DNA of 32,984 nucleotides. It comes from Deltaproteobacteria bacterium. GTDB taxonomy: Bacteria; Desulfobacterota; Desulfobacteria; Desulfobacterales; JAFDDL01. The notes under the pieces are model-generated. The model did no database searches. It had not been told where the DNA came from and saw nothing but the letters and a program-made list of their open reading frames with translations. Positions 7,998-14,572 of this stretch are shown one piece after another. A program made the position numbers and the translations under genes. The stretch is taken from NCBI GenBank assembly GCA_019310865.1, contig JAFDDL010000002.1:1-32984 (forward strand). The letters are read 5' to 3'. The first letter of the stretch is position 1. Each line of letters starts with the position of its first letter.

Positions 7998-9562
7998 TTT
8001 TTTGCCAAATCCATTTTCGGTGTCTGTTTCGGTGTCTGTTTCGGTTTCGGTGGTTCTTTTTTGGGTGGTGGCGGTGGTGGTGGCGGTTTTTTCAATTTCT
8101 CAATTTGAGACATGTTGATCGTAACAAAGTGAAGATCAGGTTTCTCACGATTTGCCGAGTTAAGAGAAAAGATAATGCCGGCAGTCAACACCAGTACCAG
8201 GTGAGTGGCCATTGAAGTGGTCCAATGTCGCCAGGTCATCTTTTTTACTTTCGGTATGGTGGCAACAGGTGGACTGACTTGCTGATAAGTGCGGTGAATT
8301 TGGTATTCACATTGGCCGACACGCAGGACAATGGCCTCGCTGTGAGCCAAGGGGATGCGATAAAGCCGCTTGCGTTTTCGATGCAGATAATCATCTGTTT
8401 TAAATTGTTTCAGATCGGTCCGGCGGCCATTTGAGAGCAGGAAACCTTGCCAGGTTTCCGGAAAGCAGACATACCCCTTATTGAATGAACTCAGTCCTGC
8501 AAACCGAAGCAGGCTGTCGTCATGACCGATTCGATACCGACCGCGCTTGACAATGTACTGAACATCAACCACCCGGTTGCCCATGGAGCGAATAATTTCC
8601 AATTGAGGCACCCCGGTGGCTTTGGTTTGTGGGCGACGGTGGGGGGGTGTTCCAGAAACAGCCAGCTTCTCTTTTAAGGTAAATGAAGCCGGTCGGTCAT
8701 CATCGTCATCATCATCATCCGGATTGGTTTTCAAAGATGCATCCAATTTGGAATCGACATGCCGATTTGCGCTATCTGAAGCCCGCTTCCCTTCGGCAGG
8801 AAGGTTGTGCTTTGTTTTGGTAACGGATTGTTGTGCGGGGGCCACGGCGCCTTTTACATTTGAATGGTCTTGAATATCTTTAATAACCCTCATCGAGCAA
8901 GCCGCACCGGCATTTCGAAGGGCTTTTATGAGTCGTATTGCCGGTTTAAGATGCAAATCTTTTTTCAAAAGGTGCCGGGGTTGTTTTAATAGGGGACGGA
9001 TGCGCGAAGGGTCCGTATTAAAGAGCGATCCAAGTTGTTCTGCCATCTGTTCCCGGGCAGAGTCATTCACATACTGGTTTTCCAGAACGACTGCATATCG
9101 TTTGGAATCGGAATCGGCCGGATTTGATCGTGGCCTTGTCCCTATATTGGAACCTTCAGGCTTGACGGTTGATTCAGATGTTTCCGGTTTCGGGTTATCC
9201 GATGGATCTAAGGGGTTTTTCGTGCTTTTTTGGATAACAATTGAAAAAGGACCAATATCGATTACATCCCACAGTTGCAATACCGTTTTGATAACGGAAT
9301 GCCCATTAACACAAAGCCCGTTATTGGGTTTATTGTTGGTCAATAATATTTGCCCCGACTGAAAAAAAAGATTGGCATGAATATCTTCAACTGAGCTGTG
9401 GTCTAAAACAAGATCTGCCTCGGGGCTTTTGCCGATGGTCACTTCCGGCTGAGCGAATTCAATTTTCTGTAAATAGGTAGAATTCCGGTAGATTAAAAAC
9501 TGAGTGGATATATCCTCAGTTCCAGATTCTTTATTAATTTTATGAACATGTTGAAGTTGCAT
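7946..9562 (-). CDS. FHA / transmembrane / proline-rich protein (GltG/GltJ-like), 5' part of a frame-split gene
   Basis: A 538-residue zero-frame product. Residues 22-110 form an FHA phosphothreonine-binding domain (VTIGKSPEADLVL, HSSVEDIHANLFF, NNGLCVNG). Residues 155-226 resemble a small domain found in myxobacterial signalling and envelope proteins (EQLGSLFNTDPSRIRPLLKQP and the following helix). An eight-Asp run lies at 282-289. A second FHA-like segment spans 320-425 (VVDVQYIVKRGRYRIGHDDS). One membrane helix lies at about 451-467, followed by eight prolines at 493-500 and Lys/Pro-rich repeats. The topology is cytoplasmic FHA, inner-membrane helix, periplasmic TonB-type linker. The zero frame stops at 7946 after a meaningless tail. 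With a -1 shift at codon 522 the full protein is 741 residues and gains the AgmX/PglI C-terminal domain. The ATG at 9562 has no clear Shine-Dalgarno sequence. Confidence 0.85.
   Translation of the reverse strand: MQLQHVHKINKESGTEDISTQFLIYRNSTYLQKIEFAQPEVTIGKSPEADLVLDHSSVEDIHANLFFQSGQILLTNNKPNNGLCVNGHSVIKTVLQLWDVIDIGPFSIVIQKSTKNPLDPSDNPKPETSESTVKPEGSNIGTRPRSNPADSDSKRYAVVLENQYVNDSAREQMAEQLGSLFNTDPSRIRPLLKQPRHLLKKDLHLKPAIRLIKALRNAGAACSMRVIKDIQDHSNVKGAVAPAQQSVTKTKHNLPAEGKRASDSANRHVDSKLDASLKTNPDDDDDDDDRPASFTLKEKLAVSGTPPHRRPQTKATGVPQLEIIRSMGNRVVDVQYIVKRGRYRIGHDDSLLRFAGLSSFNKGYVCFPETWQGFLLSNGRRTDLKQFKTDDYLHRKRKRLYRIPLAHSEAIVLRVGQCEYQIHRTYQQVSPPVATIPKVKKMTWRHWTTSMATHLVLVLTAGIIFSLNSANREKPDLHFVTINMSQIEKLKKPPPPPPPPKKEPPKPKQTPKQTPKMDLAKKQPRVKKEIEILNKSAC
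7997..8003 (-). other. Candidate -1 frameshift site A AAA AAG
   Basis: On the minus strand the zero-frame codons GCA AAA AAG form the heptamer A AAA AAG, the same slippery sequence as in Escherichia coli dnaX. A slip here moves ribosomes into the frame that encodes the C-terminal domain. A second, weaker slip sequence, C AAA AAG, lies at 7979-7985. No dnaX-like upstream Shine-Dalgarno was seen. A possible stem CGGCC/GGCCG lies about 35 bases downstream. A one-base homopolymer error (A6 for A7) would give the same fused frame and cannot be excluded. Confidence 0.5.
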
Positions 9563-9602
9563 AATCGATTTTCAGACCGGCTGCCGGGGGGGTGGCCCCG
9601 TT

Positions 9603-9932
9603 TTATTTTGACTTCGTAGCCCTTGTTTGTATACCGTTACCCAGTTCGGTATTTTCCAATGCATAATCTTCTTTTATCTCCAAGCGATAGTTGGTTCGTA
9701 GCTTCAGCATGCTTTTAATGTCGCTTTGTTTTCGGTGCAGCAGGTAAACAGCACCGGATTTTATACTTTGCCCCATGATATATGCATTGCCAAAGTCGAT
9801 ACGCTGTTGGAGCTTTCCATGTTGCGGGGCAATTGCAGTTTCCGGTGCAAGGCCCACGGCCGTTCCAGAAAGCCCCCAGGAAAAAACAAAAACGAGAAGC
9901 AGAATATGTTTGCTGATGTGCATTTTATACAA
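9603..9932 (-). CDS. Small periplasmic protein of the Agl-Glt-like operon
   Basis: A protein of about 109 residues with a signal peptide (HISKHILLLVFVFSWGLSGTAVG) and a mature part of about 80 residues. The core contains IDFGNAYIMGQSIKSGAVYLLHRKQSDIKSMLKLRTNYR. The likely start is the TTG at 9932, because GAGGA lies nine bases before it. An ATG at 9923 would shorten the protein by three residues and sits too far from that site. The gene lies between the second ExbD gene and the FHA gene, 12 bases after the former. The family was not recognised. Its place beside the motor suggests a periplasmic adaptor, but this is inference from position only. Confidence 0.72.
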   Translation of the reverse strand: MYKMHISKHILLLVFVFSWGLSGTAVGLAPETAIAPQHGKLQQRIDFGNAYIMGQSIKSGAVYLLHRKQSDIKSMLKLRTNYRLEIKEDYALENTELGNGIQTRATKSK

Positions 9933-9944
9933 AGAATATTTTCC

Positions 9945-10466
9945 TCACGGTAATTGGTTATTGTTACCTGAATCTTTTCGACCTTTCAGAACAGCCAATT
10001 GAAAATTTGGATAACCTGCCATGCCGGCTGTTTTTATAACCGTATTAATCGTCTTGAAAGAATGGTGTTTATCGCATAGGAATAGTACGTGACGATCTTC
10101 TGGTTTTCCATTGGTCTGCTGGAAACGATCCTCCCAAAGCGACCTCAAGCGGGCGTAAAGTTCAGATTGCTCCGGCTTGTCAGGATCAAGGCCAAGAATT
10201 TTATCTTTATCCAGGGTTGCAATGACCTCATCGTTAAGCGTTAATTTATTAGAAGATAAAACAACCTTGATGCTGTCTTCATAGCTGGTCTGGGTGTTTG
10301 AACTGGGTAGTTGAATATCTTTTGAAAGCGGTAATTTTTCCGTGTCTTTCGAAAATGAAAACAGGAGAAAAATCAATATGATGGTAAACATATCCATCAT
10401 GGATGTCAGCATCAGCTTAGGTGGAGTGAATTTTTTTGAACTTCTTTTTCTGTTGAAAGATGCCAC
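9945..10466 (-). CDS. ExbD/TolR-family motor subunit with conserved Asp (AglS/AglQ-like)
   Basis: A 173-residue protein. A basic cytoplasmic start (FNRKRSSKKFTPPK) leads into one membrane helix, LTSMMDMFTIILIFLLFSF (about residues 20-38), and then a periplasmic domain. Asp25 sits where ExbD/TolR/MotB proteins carry the proton-binding aspartate. The start is the GTG at 10466, supported by AGGAG about seven bases upstream; it is eight bases after the stop of the other ExbD gene. The 'SMMDxFTIILxFLL' helix is the type found in the second ExbD of Agl-like clusters (from memory). It should pair with the TolQ-type channel so that proton flow drives movement in the periplasm. This is the only one of the two ExbD proteins with the catalytic Asp. 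Confidence 0.9.
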   Translation of the reverse strand: MASFNRKRSSKKFTPPKLMLTSMMDMFTIILIFLLFSFSKDTEKLPLSKDIQLPSSNTQTSYEDSIKVVLSSNKLTLNDEVIATLDKDKILGLDPDKPEQSELYARLRSLWEDRFQQTNGKPEDRHVLFLCDKHHSFKTINTVIKTAGMAGYPNFQLAVLKGRKDSGNNNQLP

Positions 10467-10474
10467 GATATCTC

Positions 10475-10984
10475 CTAACCTATCGATGCGGATAATACAA
10501 CATTTGGAAAAAGGGCATTCCCATCACCAGACCGAACACAATCCATCGCCCATATGATTTCATCGTAAAGAATCGTAGCGTCGGGGATTAAAAGCATTGT
10601 ATCGCTGGCGGGATACTGAATCTTCACCCGCTTTAAAAATTCCGTCATGGCCGCCAATGGTTTGTTTGTAGAAGACGGCTTTGAAAGGGTCGTTTCAAGC
10701 GTTAGCAGTTCTTCACGGGTGAGTTGATCCGATAGGGCGGATATTTTATAGCAATCATTCTTTATTTCCATGATCACGGTTACTTTTATCTCAGGGATTT
10801 TGGCTTGTTCATTGGCCACGGCAGGGGAAAAGCTCGGAACCGATGTATTGATGGCCTTGATGTGAAAAAAGCTTGCCGACATCAGTAAAAATGGAATCAG
10901 GACCATAAACAGGTTCATAACCGGAACCATGTTCGGCTCGGTATCTTCTTCCTGTATTGCTCGCACCCTTCGGAGGTATGACAT
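10475..10984 (-). CDS. ExbD/TolR-family subunit with Asn in place of the proton-carrying Asp
   Basis: A 169-residue protein with a short cytoplasmic start, one membrane helix (NMVPVMNLFMVLIPFLLMSASFF, about residues 18-40) and a periplasmic domain. The position normally taken by the proton-carrying Asp is Asn24 (codon AAC). Its ATG shares one base with the stop of the TolQ-type gene (TAATG), so the two are translationally coupled. In Myxococcus the AglR channel works with two ExbD-like proteins, AglQ and AglS, and this pair matches that layout. The Asn may be a subfamily feature in which only one of the two ExbD subunits carries protons. Confidence 0.88.
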   Translation of the reverse strand: MSYLRRVRAIQEEDTEPNMVPVMNLFMVLIPFLLMSASFFHIKAINTSVPSFSPAVANEQAKIPEIKVTVIMEIKNDCYKISALSDQLTREELLTLETTLSKPSSTNKPLAAMTEFLKRVKIQYPASDTMLLIPDATILYDEIIWAMDCVRSGDGNALFPNVVLSASIG

Positions 10985-11613
10985 TAGACTTGCTCCTGGT
11001 GCTTTAGTGAGGATAGTAAATTGGCCATCCCCAGTGCTTTTTCTTCCATCTTATCAATCAAATAATCACTCCGGTTGTTAAGTATGTAGTAACCGACTAG
11101 GCAGGGAATTGCCACGACCAATCCTGCGGCAGTGGTTAGCATGGCCATGGAAATGCCTTTGGCCAGAATCTCCTGTTTCATGGCATCGCTTGCGCTTGTG
11201 ACACCTTTAAAGGCAGTGATAAGGCCCATAATGGTTCCAAGAAGGCCGAGCAGGGTTGAAATATTGGCAAAAAGTGTCAGCATGTTTACGCGCGCCTTGA
11301 CCCTGGGTACTTCACTTAGTAATTTTTCTTCCATGGCGCGGACAATATCTTTATCCTTGCTGTCTGCTTTCAACAAACCTGCTTTCAAAATACTTCCCAT
11401 GGGGTGCTTGTGAATTTTTGAACACTCCTCTATTGCTCCGCGATAATTACTTTTTTCAAGCGGGTGAAGTATTTTTTTATATGCATTGTCCATATTCAAT
11501 TTCATACGAAAATACAGAAATGCGGCTCTTTCGACAAACAATGCCAAAGCAATGATGGAAACAAGTAGAATAACTAACATAAACGGACCGCCGTTGGTTA
11601 ATAAAGAAAACAA
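10984..11613 (-). CDS. MotA/TolQ/ExbB-type proton channel subunit (AglR-like)
   Basis: A 209-residue inner-membrane protein with three membrane helices at about residues 10-33, 112-135 and 153-178, and a large cytoplasmic loop between the first and second. The segments STLLGLLGTIMGLITAFKGV and GISMAMLTTAAGLVVAIPCLVGYYIL are the hallmark TolQ/ExbB channel helices. The start is a TTG at 11613, backed by a near-perfect ribosome site AAAGGAGGT (11619-11627) five bases upstream; the peptide MFSLLTNGGPFMLVIL is a typical TolQ start. It is the first gene of the operon. With the ExbD pair it should form the proton-driven motor. The FHA/TonB protein and the absence of tolA, tolB and pal here favour an Agl-type over a Tol-Pal system. 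Confidence 0.92.
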   Translation of the reverse strand: MFSLLTNGGPFMLVILLVSIIALALFVERAAFLYFRMKLNMDNAYKKILHPLEKSNYRGAIEECSKIHKHPMGSILKAGLLKADSKDKDIVRAMEEKLLSEVPRVKARVNMLTLFANISTLLGLLGTIMGLITAFKGVTSASDAMKQEILAKGISMAMLTTAAGLVVAIPCLVGYYILNNRSDYLIDKMEEKALGMANLLSSLKHQEQV

Positions 11614-11636
11614 CGTCTACCTCCTTTATAGCTTTT

Positions 11637-11669
11637 ATTCCCGGCCGAGAATATCCAACGGCCGGGAAT
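11637..11669 (-). promoter_or_regulatory. Leader hairpin upstream of the motor operon
   Basis: A perfect 11-bp inverted repeat (11637-11647 and 11659-11669, core TTCCCGGCCG/CGGCCGGGAA) with an 11-base loop. In the minus-strand transcript it ends about nine bases before the ribosome site of the TolQ-type gene. It is not followed by a U-run, so it is not a standard terminator of the operon. It could control translation, protect the mRNA end or bind a regulator. Confidence 0.6.
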
Positions 11670-11750
11670 TACTTTACCGGGGTTTGATGAAGTGTAATGG
11701 CTCAAACCATACAAAATAATAAGTTGCATATTGTATGAGATGATCATGGT

Positions 11751-11767
11751 AGCATTTTCTATGCCAA
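11751..11767 (-). promoter_or_regulatory. Candidate sigma54 promoter of the Agl-Glt-like operon
   Basis: The minus strand reads TTGGCATAGAAAATGCT. It has the sigma54 GG and GC elements exactly 12 bp apart, with TTGGCA at -24 and TGCT at -12 (one mismatch, A for T, before TGC). The start of transcription would fall near 11740, about 125 bases before the TTG of the first gene. No enhancer-binding regulator gene was seen nearby. Confidence 0.45.
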
Positions 11768-12182
11768 TGGCTTCGAGATGATTGTGTGTGTGGGAGTCCT
11801 TATGACATGAGTGGATGGGTTAATTACAAGAGATTAACCACCTGATATGCTGTATTAATTTCTGTATTCGGTATAGCCTAATTGGTTGATTGGAAAGTTT
11901 TTTGCTTCACATTCGCTCCAAATACTTTTTATCCATAATTTAAAGCGGGTTGCAGAAAATATTGCACCATACGAAGAATAAAATAAAGCATGGTGGTAAA
12001 GATCGCAATTTGCGCATTTTCGAATGACATGACCCCGGCACTTCGGTTAAAAAGAACGTGAAACATTTGTGCACCTGGGGTGGCTGATGTTGCAGAAAAA
12101 TGCACGTCTCGAATCAACCGATCATCGACACATAAAATGTGAAGTTGTTTATGCGCGAGCCCTTATATCCAGTTTCAATTGT

Positions 12183-12440
12183 TCAAGGAAACCGGATTCG
12201 ATTGTTTCTTTGTTTCCGGATGCGTTTTTGGATGGGTTGGATTTCATAGCCGGCAAGATGGATGCGCCCCACAATGGGCCCGATGATCAGGGTGACAATC
12301 ATGATGATTGCCTGGATCACATCCGTATAGACCACACACACTGCGAAAACCGCCATAGATGGTGTAGGGGATAATCACAACCGCGGTGATGAGCATTCCG
12401 GCAACGGGATCGATGCCGAACATGGCGTGAAGCGTCTTTA
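12183..12440 (-). pseudogene. Decayed sodium:solute symporter (SSF) fragment
   Basis: About 80 codons of a minus-strand frame resemble a middle part of SSF-family transporters. One part reads FGIDPVAGMLITAVVIIPYTIYGGF. After a frame change the other reads VVYTDVIQAIIMIVTLIIGPIVG. 'YTIYGGFRAVVYTDVIQA' is the type of motif seen in these transporters. The frame breaks at a (CA)n run at about 12333-12341, and the second part ends at a TGA near 12183. No start, no N-terminal helices and no C-terminal half are present. It lies after the terminator of the aldehyde oxidoreductase gene and is probably a relic. Confidence 0.55.
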
Positions 12441-12449
12441 TAATAAAAT

Positions 12450-12476
12450 CGGGGTGCCGGTATTGCCGGCACCCCG
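12450..12476 (-). terminator. Rho-independent terminator after the aldehyde oxidoreductase gene
   Basis: An 11-bp GC-rich stem (CGGGGTGCCGG/CCGGCACCCCG) with a five-base loop lies 40 bases after the minus-strand gene's stop. In that direction it is followed by ATTTTAT. A-rich and T-rich flanks on both sides mean it could work in both directions. Confidence 0.85.
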
Positions 12477-12515
12477 GTTTTCATATCCTCGTGCAGGAAA
12501 TCAAATACGCCGAAT

Positions 12516-14249
12516 CTACCAGTTAAACAGGCTGTCCAGCTCTTCGTCCTTCACGGCAAATGTCAGGTTATGCGGCGGCAGGGCTTCTTTTTTAAAATAA
12601 TCCGGAACGCGATCATCCTTGGACGTAAACCCGGCGCGGGCATTGAAATCGCGCTCCTTTGACAGGATTGATTTTCCCAACTCCGTTACGTCGTCTCCGG
12701 TTAATGAGAGACCGTAGCAGGCGTTGAGCAGATCGATCAGCGCCTGGAAGGTCTCGGGTTGGTCCAAAATGGGAAAGGCGATGAAAAGACACATACCGGT
12801 CGAATCGACAGCGGCGGTGGCGATTTGAAGATTTCGGGAAATATCCACCTGCCCGTCCGGTTTCAGGGGATCCACCTGGCCACCGACGCCGAGAATGTTT
12901 GGCGCGACGGCATAGCCCGCCGTGTGATCTGCGCCCATGGGGCTCGTGGCGTAGGTCACGCCCTGGCCCTGGACGGTGCGTGGATCGTAGGCCGGCATGG
13001 CCTGGCCTTTAACCACGGGCACACGTGTTACACCGAAAATTTTACCGGTAACCGCAGCGCCGCTACCAAGAATTCGTCCCAGTGGTGTTCCGTTTCCAAC
13101 TTCTCGAATCAATGTGAGAGCCGCTTCCACATCTCCGAATTTGGCCAATCCCGCCTCCATTGCGACAGCCAGTGTGGCGCCCATTTCGATGGTATCGAGA
13201 CCGAAATCATCCTCCAAGCGGTCCATCTGAGCGATGGCATCGATGTCGTTAATCTCGCAGTTGGCGCCGTGAGCCCAGACGGTCTCGTATTCGGGCTGCT
13301 TGGTCACGTAATTGCCATCCTTATCCACGAAGATGCCCGAGCAGCGAATCACACATCCCCGGTGACACCCGTGTGTGGCCTGACCGCCCCGGGCGGTTTC
13401 CAACTCCGCACAGGTCTCCCCGCTGATATCGGCCGCTCCGTCAAACTGGCCGGATGAAAAATTGCGAGTGGGAAGGCCTCCGGCCTCGTTGATAACATTC
13501 ATCAGGACGTTGGTGCCGAATGCCGGCAGGCCCTCACCGGAAACCGGGTGTTTTCGAATACCGGCGACAAATTCTTTGTTGGCCGCCTTGAATTTTTGCG
13601 CATTAACCACGGTGCGCATCTTCATCCCCGAGTCGTCCACCACGATAACTTTAACACCCTTGGAACCCATGACCGCTCCCACACCCCCCCGGGCGGCATG
13701 TCGGGTGGGTCTCAGTTCCATATCCGTCAACGCAATGGATGCGCCGGCGAGTTTCATCTCTCCGGCCTGCCCGATGGAGATGCAGCCGATTTTTTCACCG
13801 AATTCGGCTTTCATTCTTTCCACCACATCGTAATTTCCGAGCATCTTCAGTGTATTGTCCGGGACCACCTGAACGCCGCCGCTGTTGATAACGATTTTAT
13901 ACAGGGTATCGTCTCCGGGTTGTCCCTCCAGGATAATAGCGGCATAACCCAACCGGGCAAGCATCTGTGACGGTTGCCCCCCCGCGTTCGCCTCTTTGAT
14001 GCCACCGGTCAGTGGACTCTTGCAACCCACGGAAATACGGCCGGACATGGCAGCGGTGGTACCGCTCAATAATCCCGGTGCGATGATTAGCTTGTTGTCC
14101 TCACCGAGGGGGTGGCACAGGGGCGGTACCTCCGATGCAACGATAGTCGAGGTGAGGCCCCGACCACCCTGGCCGGCATACTCTCCAATGGCGGTTTCCG
14201 TTACCGTCGGAGGGGCTGAACCCATATCGATTCTGAGTAGTTTGTCCAT
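12516..14249 (-). CDS. Tungsten-containing aldehyde:ferredoxin oxidoreductase family enzyme
   Basis: A 577-residue AOR-family protein. These enzymes oxidise aldehydes to acids (or the reverse) with a bis-tungstopterin cofactor and one [4Fe-4S] cluster, passing electrons to ferredoxin in the cytoplasm. The N-terminal domain shows the usual GGRGL and PLxG patterns (residues 28-32 and 79-82). Cluster ligands are C295, C299 and C303 (HGCHRGCVIRC) plus C487 (STGMCLF). MGADHTAGYAV (438-448) is the typical cofactor-proximal motif. The ATG at 14249 has AAAGGAG upstream. The gene stands alone on its strand and ends at a strong terminator. The family has many substrate types (AOR, FOR, GOR-like); which one applies here cannot be told from sequence alone. 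Confidence 0.9.
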   Translation of the reverse strand: MDKLLRIDMGSAPPTVTETAIGEYAGQGGRGLTSTIVASEVPPLCHPLGEDNKLIIAPGLLSGTTAAMSGRISVGCKSPLTGGIKEANAGGQPSQMLARLGYAAIILEGQPGDDTLYKIVINSGGVQVVPDNTLKMLGNYDVVERMKAEFGEKIGCISIGQAGEMKLAGASIALTDMELRPTRHAARGGVGAVMGSKGVKVIVVDDSGMKMRTVVNAQKFKAANKEFVAGIRKHPVSGEGLPAFGTNVLMNVINEAGGLPTRNFSSGQFDGAADISGETCAELETARGGQATHGCHRGCVIRCSGIFVDKDGNYVTKQPEYETVWAHGANCEINDIDAIAQMDRLEDDFGLDTIEMGATLAVAMEAGLAKFGDVEAALTLIREVGNGTPLGRILGSGAAVTGKIFGVTRVPVVKGQAMPAYDPRTVQGQGVTYATSPMGADHTAGYAVAPNILGVGGQVDPLKPDGQVDISRNLQIATAAVDSTGMCLFIAFPILDQPETFQALIDLLNACYGLSLTGDDVTELGKSILSKERDFNARAGFTSKDDRVPDYFKKEALPPHNLTFAVKDEELDSLFNW

Positions 14250-14572
14250 GAACGTTTCTCCTTTCCTGGATCAGGCACGCGAGTTAAGGTAATCGGTGAT
14301 GCAAGGCGTGAAAAGTCTAAACCATGGGTGGTAGCAAGCCCATGATTTTATTTTGTTACTGGGAACCGGAGAAATTGTCAAGCTGCCACTTTCCAACCCG
14401 TTTGGATGGTATTCAATCGGGTATTTTTTTTCGAATTGATTTGCATCGCATGTCATGTTACACACCGCTGCAAAACTTGGAATTCGGCCTTGGCTCTTGT
14501 CATTGGAAACAAACACATCGTTTCCATTCAACCTTTGATCAGACTGAAATTTGAGCGTCTCATACGTGTACT
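14250..14572. other. Divergent intergenic region between the AOR gene and pit
   Basis: No gene is supported here. A possible sigma70 promoter for the AOR gene on the minus strand has TTGACA (14376-14381) and a weak -10 TAACAA (14353-14358) with a 17-base gap. An inverted repeat CATGGG/CCCATG (14323-14328, 14339-14344) would form a hairpin in the AOR leader. No clear promoter for pit was found. Confidence 0.35.

Noticed and set aside
12073..12094. TGGCTGATGTTGC as a sigma54 site on the plus strand
   Set aside because: GG and GC are 10 bp apart rather than 12, and no gene follows on that strand.
11929..12117. A 62-codon minus-strand frame with a hydrophobic end (TTG start)
   Set aside because: No ribosome site, no recognised family, and it lies in a region of decayed sequence; it may be another relic but is not supported as a gene.
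12759..13457. A 232-codon plus-strand frame opposite the AOR gene
   Set aside because: The minus strand carries all AOR cluster and cofactor motifs; the opposite frame shows none of a protein family.
14323..14344. Inverted repeat CATGGG/CCCATG followed by T-rich sequence, terminator-like on the plus strand
   Set aside because: No plus-strand gene ends before it; the stem is only six base pairs. It is kept only as a possible AOR leader hairpin.
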